Shown piece by piece: positions 1 through 11,255 of a DNA stretch of 64,000 bases. Position 1 is the first letter of the stretch. Every line of letters starts with the position of its first letter. The position numbers and the translations under genes are program-made. Where the stretch lies: the NCBI GenBank assembly GCA_021613535.1, contig CP075492.1:62001-126000 (forward strand). The letters are read 5' to 3'. This DNA comes from Adineta vaga. Taxonomy: Eukaryota > Rotifera. A model generated the notes under the pieces. It saw nothing but the letters and a program-made list of their open reading frames with translations, searched no databases and was not told where the DNA came from.

Positions 1-175
1 GTGAAATCCAATGAAATCAGGGTGAAATCAGGGTGAAATCAAGGTGAAATCAGGGTGAAATCCAATGAAATCAGGGTGAAATCCGATGAAATCAAGGTGA
101 AATCACGTGAAATCAAGGTGAAATCACGTGAAAGCAAGGTGAAATCAGGGTGAAAGACTGAAATCCTGAGGTAGC
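1..175. repeat. GGTGAAATCA short tandem satellite
   Basis: A degenerate tandem array of a roughly 10-14 bp unit built on GGTGAAATCA / GGTGAAATCC. It runs in from outside the window, so its real length is unknown. No ORF in it looks like a gene. Confidence 0.85.
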
Positions 176-177
176 AT

Positions 178-475
178 TGGTCGAGTACGGCAGTTTACTA
201 CTGTTATCAGTCGTTTACGTTGTGATACGATCGTAAACGGTGAGTGGTACGGTCGTGTACAGTAGGTTACGGCTGTCTCACGGTGGATGGTTGGTGTGAA
301 CGGTGATCGTGATCCGTCGTATACGGTACGGCGTCTTACGGCCGTAACACGGCGCATATTGAAACAGGTGGTTTCCTGGTCGTTTACGACCGTAATTTAG
401 TCGTTTACGACAGTATACGTCATCGTGAACGGTCGAAAACCGCCGTTTACGATTGTCGTAATGTTCGACCTGGGC
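178..475. repeat. CGTTTACGACCGTAA-type palindromic satellite
   Basis: A GC-richer stretch with many imperfect direct and inverted copies of words such as TCGTTTACGAC and CGTAAAC/GTTTACG, spaced irregularly. Base composition shifts sharply to AT-rich at about 481, where the retroelement-like sequence begins. The 145-357 minus ORF is a by-product of this repeat. Confidence 0.7.
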
Positions 476-715
476 AGCTCTACCATTTTTATTCTTATTG
501 TCTTATATTAATTTGTTTGATTACATATTTAGAATCAACTACGAATAACAAACGAGATAAATCATAAAAGATTAAAATCATCTATATTATTGTTTTGAAT
601 GTATATTGATCAATTAAACTTTTATCTGTCTTTTCTTTTCGTATTCTAAACTATTCTATTCAATTTCTTGTAGATTTCATTCTATAATATTGTATTAAAT
701 TCAATTCAATCAGAT

Positions 716-2604
716 ATGACTCATAATCCAACTACAGAAACATTATCAATGATTATGAAAACTATTTTTCTTTCATCACAACAACAACAACAACATGAAC
801 AATGTTCATCAATTTCTTTATTTACAAAATTTGATTATTTAAGTCAATTACGATTATCTATGAATGCAAATATTTCTCATCAATCAATTATACCAGTTTT
901 TCCTGTATTTAATGATCAATATGAATATTATCCATTATTAAGTAATATTCCAGGTATGCTTATGTATATGTATATAGTCTTATTTTGTTTCCTGTAATAT
1001 TCTATTTGTAGATGAACAATTATCAAAAGAAGAACATCAACTTAGAATTTCTTATCTGTACCAAGATCTCATAAATAAGACAATATCATCATTGACATAT
1101 ACAAATGAAACAGAAAATGATATACGAAAAATGTTACAGTACTATTCTCGAAAATGGCTCATTGATGAACATATCCTAATAGTCAATTTAAATCGATTAC
1201 TTTCAATACTTTCTCAATTGAAATTGAATGATTTTCATATTCAACAACAGCAAATATTATTTACATTATCTATTCAAGAATGGTTTCAAGTTTTAGAATT
1301 CTATCTACAAATGGATGGTTTGTGTTGATTAGAAAAAAATGAACATTCCTTTTTGCTTCTTATTCTACTAGAACAATGTTTCTTTATGAAAACATGTACA
1401 TTTCGTAATGCAAAACTTCGTTCTACAAACGAAGGTTTATTTTGTACAATGCTACCTGAAGCTCGATATGGTATGAAAAAATGTCGAGATCAAGCTTGTT
1501 TGTTCTGTTATGAACGTTTGGATATAACTCGACGATTCGAACCAGCAATGTACTTTTCTAATAGACAAATTCATCAATTTATCAATCAGTATCAAGTCTA
1601 TTTAAATTGTGATGTTGTAAGTTTCACATAGAAATACAATTTTTATCTATTCATTATTCATTTAGTTTTGTAAAACTTCGAATGTCATCTATGCTTTGAC
1701 TTGTCCATGTCATCAAAATGATTATATTGGTCGTTGTGTAGGACCTTTTCGAGATCGAATGAGGCGTACATTTTTTTTTCCATTCCTTCGAATTTTTTTA
1801 TTCTATATCAAATCTATCTAGAACATCGTATGAATGCTTGTCGACTTTTGTGCAATTTTTTCATTGGAACAATTGTTGCTGATCGTCTTCAAAATGAAAG
1901 AGAAGAAAATCCGTAAGTTAATCTATTATTACAATCGAGATGATGATGATGACGATGTCATATGAATCTTATTGATTATTTTAGAAAGACTAGTGTTAAT
2001 CATATGAAACTTTATCAACATTCAACTGAATGTCCTGTTGCTTTAAATATGTTTTTAAAATGTCAACCAGTCTATTGGTGTTTTGTACCAATGACAAAAA
2101 AACAAGCAGTGATCGAGAATGCACATATAACTAGTACAGAAAATCAAAAATTAATTCAATATCAAATAAGTGATCAATTAGAAATTGGACAGGCAAATAA
2201 TTATCTCTTACGAAATCCATATCTTATACGTTGGTGTATTGATAATTTGCCTTCATGTCCAGCAAACTATGAATTTTCTATAAGATAACAAATTGAACAA
2301 TTTGAATTCTTTCGAGATCGATTAGATTTATTTCCAACACGATATCTTGATTTATATAATGCAACAATAGTCATGGCTTGTATATATATATATATCTTTT
2401 TTTTATGTTCATTTCCAATATTCTTTACTGTTTGATTTAGTACCTGAAACGGCTTCAGATGAAATGCGTCATTTAATACATGCTTTATTGGTAACTTATG
2501 CTGAACCTAAATTAAATCTAACAACAATAACAACTGATTCTGACAATAACAATAGTCAAAATCCTTGGTGTCAACATTTAACTCATCCTCGTCTATTATC
2601 ATAA
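716..2604 (+). pseudogene. GIY-YIG-like endonuclease ORF of the Terminon, multi-exon, one in-frame stop
   Basis: Six or seven exons join in phase: 716-953, 1012-1316, 1371-1616, 1666 to about 1755, about 1821-1912, 1985 to about 2376, and a last exon ending near 2604. The fourth exon encodes NVIYALTCPCHQNDYIG, the paired strands of a GIY-YIG nuclease, followed by FRDRMR and an HRMNACR helix. Upstream is a CRDQACLFC Cys cluster like the zinc knuckle that precedes GIY-YIG in Penelope proteins. The last exon has AEPKLN, resembling the catalytic Glu/Asn end of the fold. A TAA at 2286-2288 stops the frame, yet the same frame continues sensibly to the next donor. It is therefore probably a nonsense-mutated copy, although a missed intron cannot be excluded. 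Athena RT itself lacks this domain, so a separate ORF fits a Terminon. Confidence 0.72.
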
Positions 2605-2724
2605 GAGATCTTGTAGCATTCATTCTATAAACTTTTATATCATCTATTATTTTTGATTTATATATCCAATATAATCTTTTTTCTTTTTGGTTTTGCTTCT
2701 AGATAGATTTTATTAAAACATAAA

Positions 2725-3168
2725 ATGTCAAATGAATCAATATTCAACAGTTTTGAGGATTATTTTAGTCCTTCGAAGTGGTTCCATTGGTTGTCATCTC
2801 CAAAACAACAAGCGACAACAACTGCTAAGCCAATGACCACAACTGCTTATTCAACAACAAAAGAGTTTTTAATTACAAAAATGACGAGAACAAGAAATAT
2901 GACTAATTATAATAAATATCAGAATATTCAAAAGAATTTAACTTTACCATCATTTACAAATCAATCACCTAATCGAAATTTGCAAATATCATTGATTTTT
3001 GTTATAATTGTCTTATTCATTATATTACTTATTATCTTTACTTTGATCATTATCCAACTTCGACGACGACGACATGAATTGAATTATTTTTCATCTATAT
3101 ACCATTTTTTTCTTCGATGTAAGTTGATTTTAAGGCACAGTCAAATTCGTACTATACAATCTGTATAG
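2725..3168 (+). CDS. Terminon transmembrane ORF
   Basis: This encodes a 147-residue protein from an ATG that follows a T-rich TAG acceptor at 2702. The N-terminal 85 residues are Ser/Thr/Asn-rich and hydrophilic. One strong membrane segment follows (about residues 88-110, rich in Ile/Leu/Val), then a basic stop-transfer stretch RRRR and a short tail. This predicts a single-pass membrane protein with the basic side in the cytosol or nucleoplasm. I recognise no enzyme family; small TM ORFs are known among Terminon accessory genes. The next 400 bases (3169-3574) hold T-rich sequence and a short hydrophobic ORF (3345-3530) that looks like low-complexity sequence rather than a gene. Confidence 0.6.
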   Translation: MSNESIFNSFEDYFSPSKWFHWLSSPKQQATTTAKPMTTTAYSTTKEFLITKMTRTRNMTNYNKYQNIQKNLTLPSFTNQSPNRNLQISLIFVIIVLFIILLIIFTLIIIQLRRRRHELNYFSSIYHFFLRCKLILRHSQIRTIQSV

Positions 3169-3574
3169 ATTTGCCATATCATGTTTGTAATCCTTTGAAC
3201 AAATTCAAGAAGAAAATCATGAATGATGAACATAATTCTAATAGGGTTTGTCTCTTCACTTTTTCAATCTTCCATTTCTCTTCTCATATCTTTTATTTTA
3301 CATGAAGATTATGTCAATAAATCATCAATTTCGAATGCAAACACTTGTCAATGAGGATGTTGCAAGACCGTATTCAATTGCTTTTACATAAATATTTGCT
3401 CAATTATCTTTCTATTCTTATTCTTATTCTTATTCTTATCATTTTCTGTTTGTTTGTTTTTTTGCTATTCTATTTACATTTATTATTATATTCTAGCGTT
3501 TATTCTCTTCAATTTTTGTTTTTATTTTAATTTTCTCATTTTAGATTATATTCAATTTTGAATCATCAATCCTT

Positions 3575-5545
3575 ATGACTACTACCTCGAACCACCAACG
3601 CACACATATTGTCAATAGATGGACAAATGTAGACCTATTACATGATTTAATTTATTTGGCACAAACAACAAATCTATTTTTGATTGATACAAAATTAAAT
3701 TGTTTGACTAATAATAAACCGATAGCAGTTATTCGAATCAAATTTATAAATCAAAACAAATCAACAGTCATATTCGTTGAAGTATGTCATTTACCAGCAG
3801 ATAGACAATCATTAATATATTGGTTAATTCAATCAATATTTAAATATGTTTTTCAATCAAAAAATACTATTTTATCTGATGGCAATTTAAGAAATAAATT
3901 AACGAGATTTCTCGATTGTGGTCTTTTTAGCAATATTAATCTGTCTCATCTAAATTTGGTTAATTTGCGAAATGAACTCATGGATAATGGCCATTTCGAT
4001 CAATATTATTATTATTACTACAATAACAACAAAAGTACAAAACTATTATGAACACTAACATAATAATTTATTCGATAAATATCTAGGTAATGCTGCAGGA
4101 TACATTCATTCGAATCAAAATAGTATTGGAAACAATATAGAAATTCAATCCATGATGCAATATACTAGTAATAATTGTTTAGAAACTACTAAAATCATAC
4201 ATTCTATGAGCAAAATAAATGTAAGTAGAAGAATAATATATATATATATATACATATATGTATGGTTACTCTTTGTTTTCATTTCTAGTTTTAAATTTCA
4301 AAATACTCAAGGACATATGCATTTCTTTTCTTTTTTGTTTTTCTATTCATATTTCAATATATTATTGCTTTATCACTTTATTCAAAATATTTCAATCATA
4401 TTATCTATCTAGTTTGCTTGTGTTTTTTTTTCATCTCTGAAATCATTCTAGATCCTTTTAAAACGAAAACAAAAAGCAAAGATATACATGGAGCTTACAC
4501 TTTTCCATCGACTTGATAACAATGAATTTAATATTCAGGACAGACATATTATTGAAGAAGCATGTGAATTAGCAAAAACAGATCCATTCGATGCCATGCG
4601 TCACATGATGCAAAATTTACTACAAGAATTTCACAATCATCGAGACAGGTCAGTGTCGTTTTAGATAATAGTTTTAAAATATTTTCTCTCTTCCTTTCTC
4701 GCCCTCTCTCATATTATCTATATTAGCTATCAAGCTGCATTCTATGATTTAAATCATCGAGCTCGACGAAATGCTTACTCACAAGGTCGTCTACACAGAC
4801 AATTTTATTGGCCAAATTCATTTTTAGGTTGTTCATCTGTTTTAAGTATGTTTTTCTTAAACAAAAAGCATAAAAAAGATTCAAGTCATCAATTAAATAT
4901 GCGTATTCTAGAACAATTTGTTAATCGGTGGGTAGTCGAAGAATTACCGCGTAAAGTAATGGCAAAATGTCTCATTTTAATTGGGCCAGGACATACAGGT
5001 AATATAATCTTCATTTATACTTACTACTGATTGAATTGTATTTTCAAGGAAAAACAGCATTTGCCATGTCTCTACCAGGTTTCTACAATTTTATGGTTGG
5101 TCCATGGAGTACAGAGGATTTTAATCCATATGCTGATTATACTATTTATGCTTATATACATTGGGATCATTTTCGACAGCATGGTTATCCTGATAAAAAA
5201 CTTCTCTTTTTACAACCAGGACGAATTCATGTAAGTATTGATCGATCATTTTTATTTATATCTTCTATCGTTTTATATTAGACAACGAATAGCCATGGAA
5301 GTCCAACTGTTGTTGATGTTCTTCAACCGGCTATTATTCTTCTTCATACACATGATCAAGGCTCATTAGCAAATGTGCCAAGTACAAATGATGTTTTAAG
5401 TACTACTCATCAACATTTTTGGAATAAACATGCTTATATCTATCGAATAAGTAAGATTTTATACTAAATACTTTCTAATTTGTTTTTCTTTTTTTCTCTC
5501 TTTTTTTTCAATTTAGAAGATGATGAATCATTCTATGGAAATTAA
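3575..5545 (+). CDS. DEDD exonuclease-like domain plus SF3 Rep-like helicase, multi-exon
   Basis: Exons from 3575 appear to join into one protein (first intron about 4035-4086). The first about 120 residues read like a DEDD 3'-5' exonuclease: LFLIDTK, IAVIRIKFI, VEVCHLP, then NTILSDGNLRNKLTRF. The usual D-x-E of motif I is D-x-K here, so activity is doubtful. The later exons (about 4453-5280) carry LILIGPGHTGKT, a Walker A loop of the Rep-type superfamily 3 helicases, with an intron inside the loop (after about 5000). Then come a Walker-B-like DYTIYAYIHWD and a hydrophobic strand IILLHTHDQGS where motif C would sit. No HUH rolling-circle endonuclease motif is visible. Both DEDD exonucleases and Rep proteins are recorded in Terminons. 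Whether this is one fused product or two adjacent ORFs is my inference from intron phase and spacing. Confidence 0.62.
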
Positions 5546-5704
5546 CTTTTAAGAAAATAATGTTTTTCGTTTTCTTTCATTTTCTTTTTTACATACTAAT
5601 ATTATTTGTTGTTGTTTTAATTTTTGCTTTATATCTTCATCATCGTAACCTATTCTATTCTATTCTATTCTAGATACATTCATTCTTATTTTTAATCCAA
5701 TAAA

Positions 5705-6909
5705 ATGCTAGTTGATAATCTATTTGATGAAATTAACCAACATCTTGATCGAGAAGCAAATGAATGGGATTTAAAGAATTATTATATTGCATTTAATGAT
5801 GATCAATATGAGAATAGAATTGTTGAATATTATCCTAGTTATATTTCGTTCACAAATACTAATTTTAAAATGACATTCTCATCCGAACTCAATAATATGG
5901 ATAATCCAATTGATATCAATGTTTTACAACAATTAAATTTCCTTGTTCATCAACTATCTCTCATTCATTTACATCAAGAACTTTGGCATCATTGCTTAGA
6001 TGCTTGTCGTGGTCAATTGAAACCAACAACATCTTGTATATTAGTATCAACATCCTCTGTTGATATAGAAAAAGAAATTCTTTCCTTTTATCCAAATATT
6101 GTGACAAATATTATGAAATATCGAAGAATTATTCATGATAATCAAAATCAATATATAGACTTTATTGAAAATTATCTTCAACAGTTAGCAAATAAGCATA
6201 AAGAATATCAATTAGAATATAATGATTTACAAAAACAAATAGAATCATCAACATATTATGAAGTTTTAAATACGAAAATCATGGAAAATGTTCAAAAACA
6301 TGGTCTCGAGATGATAAAAATACATTTTCAAATACGAATAAATTTAATTAAATGTATGGGTATTGATCGATGGTATCAATACAATTTTTTTCAACAGAAA
6401 CCAACAATTGATCAGGTATGTGTACTCTGTATTTCTTCTCTCTTGAACTCATTCTCATCTCAGTTTCTATGAGATATGTTTTAGTTAGAAATTGCCAAAA
6501 ATATCTGTATGTTAACATTAGAAAAAGAACAAGCTGAACAAGAACTTATTCAATTTAAATTTGGTGTTCTTTTCAAGAAATATCCAAGAATATTACGAGA
6601 ACTGATCACATATCCACTTCCTTCTCTGATAACAATGATTTCTGATGCAAATATTCGTGAACATTTATCAAAAGAATATCATTTGATTCTTCAACGAACT
6701 CAAGAAGATCTCCTCGGTCTATATACACAAGCATATGATTTCAAGAAAATAGATTGTGAAAATATATTTAATATGAAAACAGATGATATATGGCAAAGAC
6801 AACAAAAACTTTGTCCCGATGAACAATTAGATAATAGAATGAGAAGTTTAATTGAACAGCGCCAGAAAAATATTATCATATATATGAAAATTATCTATGA
6901 ATTGAGAGG
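5705..6909 (+). CDS. Terminon coiled-coil protein A
   Basis: Two exons (5705-6415 and 6485 to about 6909) are separated by an intron placed right after KPTIDQ. The predicted protein is about 380 residues, Gln/Glu/Lys/Ile-rich with long helical heptad stretches (about residues 130-230 and 260-380), and has no catalytic motif. The layout is that of the other coiled-coil ORFs in this element: a WHHCLDAC-type hydrophobic segment, a QxYxxFIxxxL helix, the KPTxDQ splice point, and a C-terminal helix ending in IEQRQKNIIIYMKIIYELR. It starts at an ATG 30 bp after a TTCTAG acceptor at 5673. The role is likely structural or RNA-binding, like an ORF1/Gag-type partner of the RT; that is inference. Confidence 0.72.
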
Positions 6910-7173
6910 TAATCTCCTCTGTTTCTTTTGATTTCAATTGCAACAATGGTTACATTCTTAACTCTCACACACTCATATTTTTATGTATATTTTACATTCT
7001 CATTTATTACTCATATAATATAGTTCGTTTTATTTCTAGATCATTTTTCTTTAATTTCTCATTGTTTTCGACATATATATTGAAAAAAAATGGCTAATTC
7101 GAATAATGATGTATATAGAATAGATTGATTTCTTTGTTAGATTTTGAATTATTTTTATCTCTATTTGATCTAG

Positions 7174-8489
7174 TTTGATTCTACAACAACAACAACAGAT
7201 GATTTATCCGATGATCTCTTGTATAGCTTTGCCGTTACGATGGATGATAATAATCAAATTATAGATGAAGAAGAACAATCTCTTACTCAAACATTTAGTC
7301 AACAACGAATTGATTCTGTCAGTGTAACAAATAAATCGAATAGAAGAACACCACCACCATCAATTTCGCCATTTCCAAAAAAGATGAAAAATGATCAACC
7401 AGATATGAATACTCTTGCAGTAGATGAAATAATTCCTCAATATCTTGCATTAGATAGTTTTCGTTTTCAAAAATTCATTCAATCATTCCTAGCTACAACA
7501 GCAAATCCATTTACTCAAAAAGATATTCAAGATATGGCTTTAATTTTACGTCAAATAATGATAACACAATTACAGATGAATCTTTTCGATATTTATTTAC
7601 AATCGGGCACTGGTAAACTTGGAAAAAATGATCATTCATCACCCTCAATCAATACATTACAAAATCCTTTATTTCTATGGCCATTAGAAATCAAATCAAC
7701 ATTATCTCAGACGAGCAATGTCGATCACAATACTTGTCTAACCTATGTCAATCAAATACTTGATCAATATACAAATCAATTGAGAGATTATGAAAGAAAA
7801 ATACAAAATAAAAAACTTCTTCTCAATGATTTATTTACATTTGATATGGAAACTATTCTTATGGATTTTATAGAAGAACAAGAATTAAGACAAGTACAAA
7901 TTAGAATTCAAAGTAAAATTGCTATTATCAAATATGATTATCAAGATGAATTAATTGATCGGAAATATAATCAATTGCAAAAACCCACTGATGAACAAGT
8001 AAGATTTTTATTTCTTTTTAATTTCCTGCTATATATGGTTGTCTTATTTAGTTAGCATTATGGAAGAATCTTCTTGAAGTTAAAGAGGAAAAAGAAAAGA
8101 GTAACTATGAATTAGCACTTTGGAAACAACGTTTCCATAATCGACATTTACCTGATGTATTGAAATCATTACAATTACCAATTCCATCAGCCTTATCTTT
8201 CGATCTAATCAATGATACAAGGAATCGTCGAATCTTAACAGACCGTTATAAACGTATCAATGAACAAATGAAATCTGAATTAATGGCATTCTATATAACT
8301 ATTGCTGAAATGAAAATGAATGAATGTTTATTTAGATTCAATGAGCATATGACTCAAATGAAAGCGTCTCGACAATTCAATACATTTTCAATGAATCTTA
8401 TTGAAGAACGTTTTAAAAGTATTGATGAACGTTTCGAATATCTCTATCAATTGAAAATGCGTATATTTAATCAACAAAAACCAATTTAA
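7174..8489 (+). CDS. Terminon coiled-coil protein B
   Basis: The frame is open from a TAG acceptor at 7173. A likely start is ATG 7240, since there is no ATG at 7219. Exons are 7240-7998 and about 8054-8489, with the intron after KPTDEQ, the same place as in paralogues A, C, D and E. The N-terminus is acidic then Ser/Pro/Arg-rich (RRTPPPSISPFPKK, a possible nuclear signal). The body is helical, with LFDIYLQSGTGKLG and a WPLEIKS box close to NSYMKSGIGHL and WPSKIKS in copy C. The C-terminus, LIEERFKSIDERFEYLYQLK, matches the family end. No frame breaks are seen, so this copy may be functional. It is followed by a T-rich 3' region and the next ORF. Confidence 0.72.
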
Positions 8490-8648
8490 TTCATGAATTA
8501 TTTTTAGACATCAAATAAAACTTTGTTTGTTTGTTTGTTTGTTTTTTGCTTGAATTTATTAAAATAATCATTTTTATCTATATTATAATTCTTTCTCTCT
8601 TATCTCTAGATAGAGAAATAGAAGAAACTCAATTCTTATTTTTATATT

Positions 8649-9475
8649 ATGACTACAAATAATTCAAACAACACTGATACAAGTCTTGATAAAGCTCTCA
8701 ATGATTTACTCAATGATACAGAATTTTGTAGACAATTTGATACAACCGTACAAGAAACAGGTAGTATGACAACTGTTGAAAACAATATACCATCATCCGC
8801 TGAAACAACACCAAATCCATTAGATATAGCATATCTGAATGTAAATATAACTTTTATATTGTTCTCTATCTCTGGGAAAAGAAAAAACTCAAAATGATTA
8901 TGATATACTATAGGAATCACAAGTTCATGAACAGGATAATCTAATTCAGTTGTCTGGAACACAAAGTGAGTGAAACTTGAAGACAAACAAAAAAGTTGTA
9001 TCATGATTATAATTTAGGTCAAACAACGCGTGAAGCATCGGTATCTCTTCAACATGCAATAGAATCGATGACGAAACAAAATAATGAAATTATACTACCA
9101 ATTGATTCTCGAAAAGTATCATCAACAGATATAATGCCAAAGACGCCAATAAAGATATCAACAATTACGGTATCGAACAATCCACCAACAATGATATCGA
9201 TTGGTACAATGCCTATGACACCTGTTGGATTCAAATCAATTGGAACAATGCCTATGACACCTGTAGGTTTTAAATCAATTGGAACAATGCCTATGACACC
9301 TGTAGGTTTTAAATCAATTGGCACAATGTCAGAAACACCAACGACAACAGCATCATCACCATTACCTCGTTCGAATATTGAAATAATCGATCTTGTTTCT
9401 CCAACAATAGATGAAACGATCGATTTATGTTCACCTGATCATTCACCAACAACGGATGCTAATACCAATCAATGA
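8649..9475 (+). CDS. Ser/Thr-rich ORF with 13-residue repeats and SUMO-interaction-like motifs
   Basis: The first exon starts at ATG 8649, 40 bp after a TCTCTAG acceptor. One or two short introns between about 8840 and 9018 lead into the open frame that ends at 9475. The protein is mostly disordered, with Ser/Thr/Pro/Asn predominating. Its middle holds three copies of IGTMPMTPVGFKS encoded by a 39-bp tandem repeat at 9200-9316 plus a partial fourth. Near the C-terminus are EIIDLVSP and ETIDLCSP, which fit the hydrophobic-Asp-Leu core of SUMO-interacting motifs followed by phosphorylatable Ser-Pro. I recognise no family. Position inside the Terminon array, between coiled-coil ORFs, suggests an accessory protein. 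Confidence 0.55.
9200..9331 (+). repeat. 39-bp coding tandem repeat
   Basis: Three 39-bp units starting at 9200, 9239 and 9278, with a partial fourth at 9317, keep frame and encode IGTMPMTPVGFKS. The second and third copies are nearly identical at the DNA level, which indicates recent expansion. Confidence 0.9.
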
Positions 9476-9833
9476 ATATCTATAAAGACGAGTATACATT
9501 TTTGATCAAATTCTCTCTCTCCCTCTCATATCAATTTTTTTCTTTTCATTATTATTTCAAATAGTTGCAATATTCATTTAAAAGAATTTATATCTATATC
9601 TAATCAATTTTTTGCTTATATAAAATTTCTTTTTCATATATGTCAATTATTTCCTTGATTATCAGAAGATACTGTCAATCAAATTAATGACGTCGTGATC
9701 ATGACACCAATTAATGAATGATTGATATAAAAAATTATGACATCAATTATGAATTCAATCATGTCATACAATTGTTTATATTATCTCTTTCATCTATGCA
9801 TATCTCTTTTTTCACCAATGAGAAAAATCCAAG

Positions 9834-9868
<35 letters not shown>

Positions 9869-10017
9869 TTCTCTTTCTCACTCTTGCTTCCCCGACTATA
9901 TATAATGCATACACAAACTATTCTTTCTCCACAAATCTTCTCACTCTCTTCTTTATACTTGCACAAGTTTAGATAAATTTTAGATTTTTGTCTTATTTCT
10001 ATAATTACAAACAAATG
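9476..10017. other. Intergenic AT-rich stretch with CT microsatellite
   Basis: This spacer lies between two Terminon ORFs. It contains a (CT)n run at about 9837-9866 and a weak TAG|AT acceptor near 9980. The short ORFs seen on both strands across the CT run are composition artefacts. Confidence 0.6.
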
Positions 10018-11178
10018 GAAGTATTTGATGAAGAATCAAATTTATTAACTGAAAATGAAACTGATATGATCAATTGATCAACATTTATCAATCATATCAA
10101 GAAAAAAGCAATTATACCAGAATGTTCTACAACAATGCCAACAATAATCATGGAAAATACCTATGATTATGATTCTTTACCTGATTCAGTATTTTCAAAA
10201 TTTATATCTGATAGTTTTGGTAAAGATGAAACTGGTTACTGGCATATTAATGAAACAAAGAGAATAAAATATCTTCGTCAATATACAAAAGTCGTAGATC
10301 ATCTTTTATTTTTTGAGATTACAAAGAAAACAAAAACATTAGAAATATCAATATCACCTTGGTAGAATGCAAGATATCTAGAATGGTAAAGTATCAAAGC
10401 TAATGGCTAAAAATTATTCAATTTTTCAGACATATAGTGCATCCAAAGCAGCTATGGAAAAATATTTAACAAAAATTAGACAATATGAAGACGATGCTGG
10501 AAAGGTAGTTGATGATTTTGATGATCACACGTTTCCAAAGAATGAACATGGTGATATTGATGAAGAATATTACATGTTCAAAATTGAACAAATTATTTTT
10601 CAATTTGTTGCAGACAAATAGAAATTATTAGAAGATGAATTTGAATTCAAACGACAATTATTTCAAATTGGAAGTAAGTGATCATAAATTACTTAAACAA
10701 TTCTTTAAAATAAAGCCAAAGAAGAGAATGATATCATACGTTCAATTGACATCAATAGCGTACGTAATATAAGTATCAAAATGCATCAAATTTATATAAT
10801 GGAATTAGAAAAATCAATTTAGAATATTTTATTAAATTGTATAAAAGACGCATTACATAATGAACAAACACATCCTTATCATTTTTCACCTAAAAAATTA
10901 CAATTAAAATTAATACAACATTCACAGCAAAGTACAATGACTAATGAAACTTATTTCATTTTTATAAAAGAAAATTTGAAGAAATTATAAGATCAAATAA
11001 TGCGATGTAAAAGACAAATTACGGTTTAAAGTAAATATATTTTAAATTATCATGAAATTATCGAAGCTATACTTTACTCATTTATTCAACAACATTTTAT
11101 ATCTATTACGCATTGATACACAATATGAATATGAATTTATCATGGATCGTTTATTACATAGTATTTCATTGAAATAAT
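10018..11178 (+). pseudogene. Decayed Terminon coiled-coil ORF
   Basis: Recognisable protein pieces lie in changing frames with many stops. FSKFISDSFGKDETG followed by IKYLRQYTKVVDHLLFFEI parallels the FKKMLSTALEG and LQYAREYAQIVNNLFYLRL region of coiled-coil protein D and the matching part of protein E. Further on are a helical Lys/Glu-rich block at 10403-10618 and AT-rich remnants to about 11178. No continuous frame exists. It is best read as a dead paralogue of the D/E type within the same array. Confidence 0.6.
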
Positions 11179-11255
11179 AACTATGATTCTTTTTCTTTTG
11201 ATTTAATCACACATGCATGTTTTTTGTTTTTATAATATTCTCTATATAATTCTAG

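Noticed and set aside
1-480. CRISPR-like array
   Set aside because: Units are short, degenerate and without unique spacers, and the genome is plainly eukaryotic with spliceosomal introns.
9718-10014. Overlapping ORFs on both strands around the CT microsatellite
   Set aside because: They encode Leu-Ser or Arg-Glu runs produced by the dinucleotide repeat in different frames.
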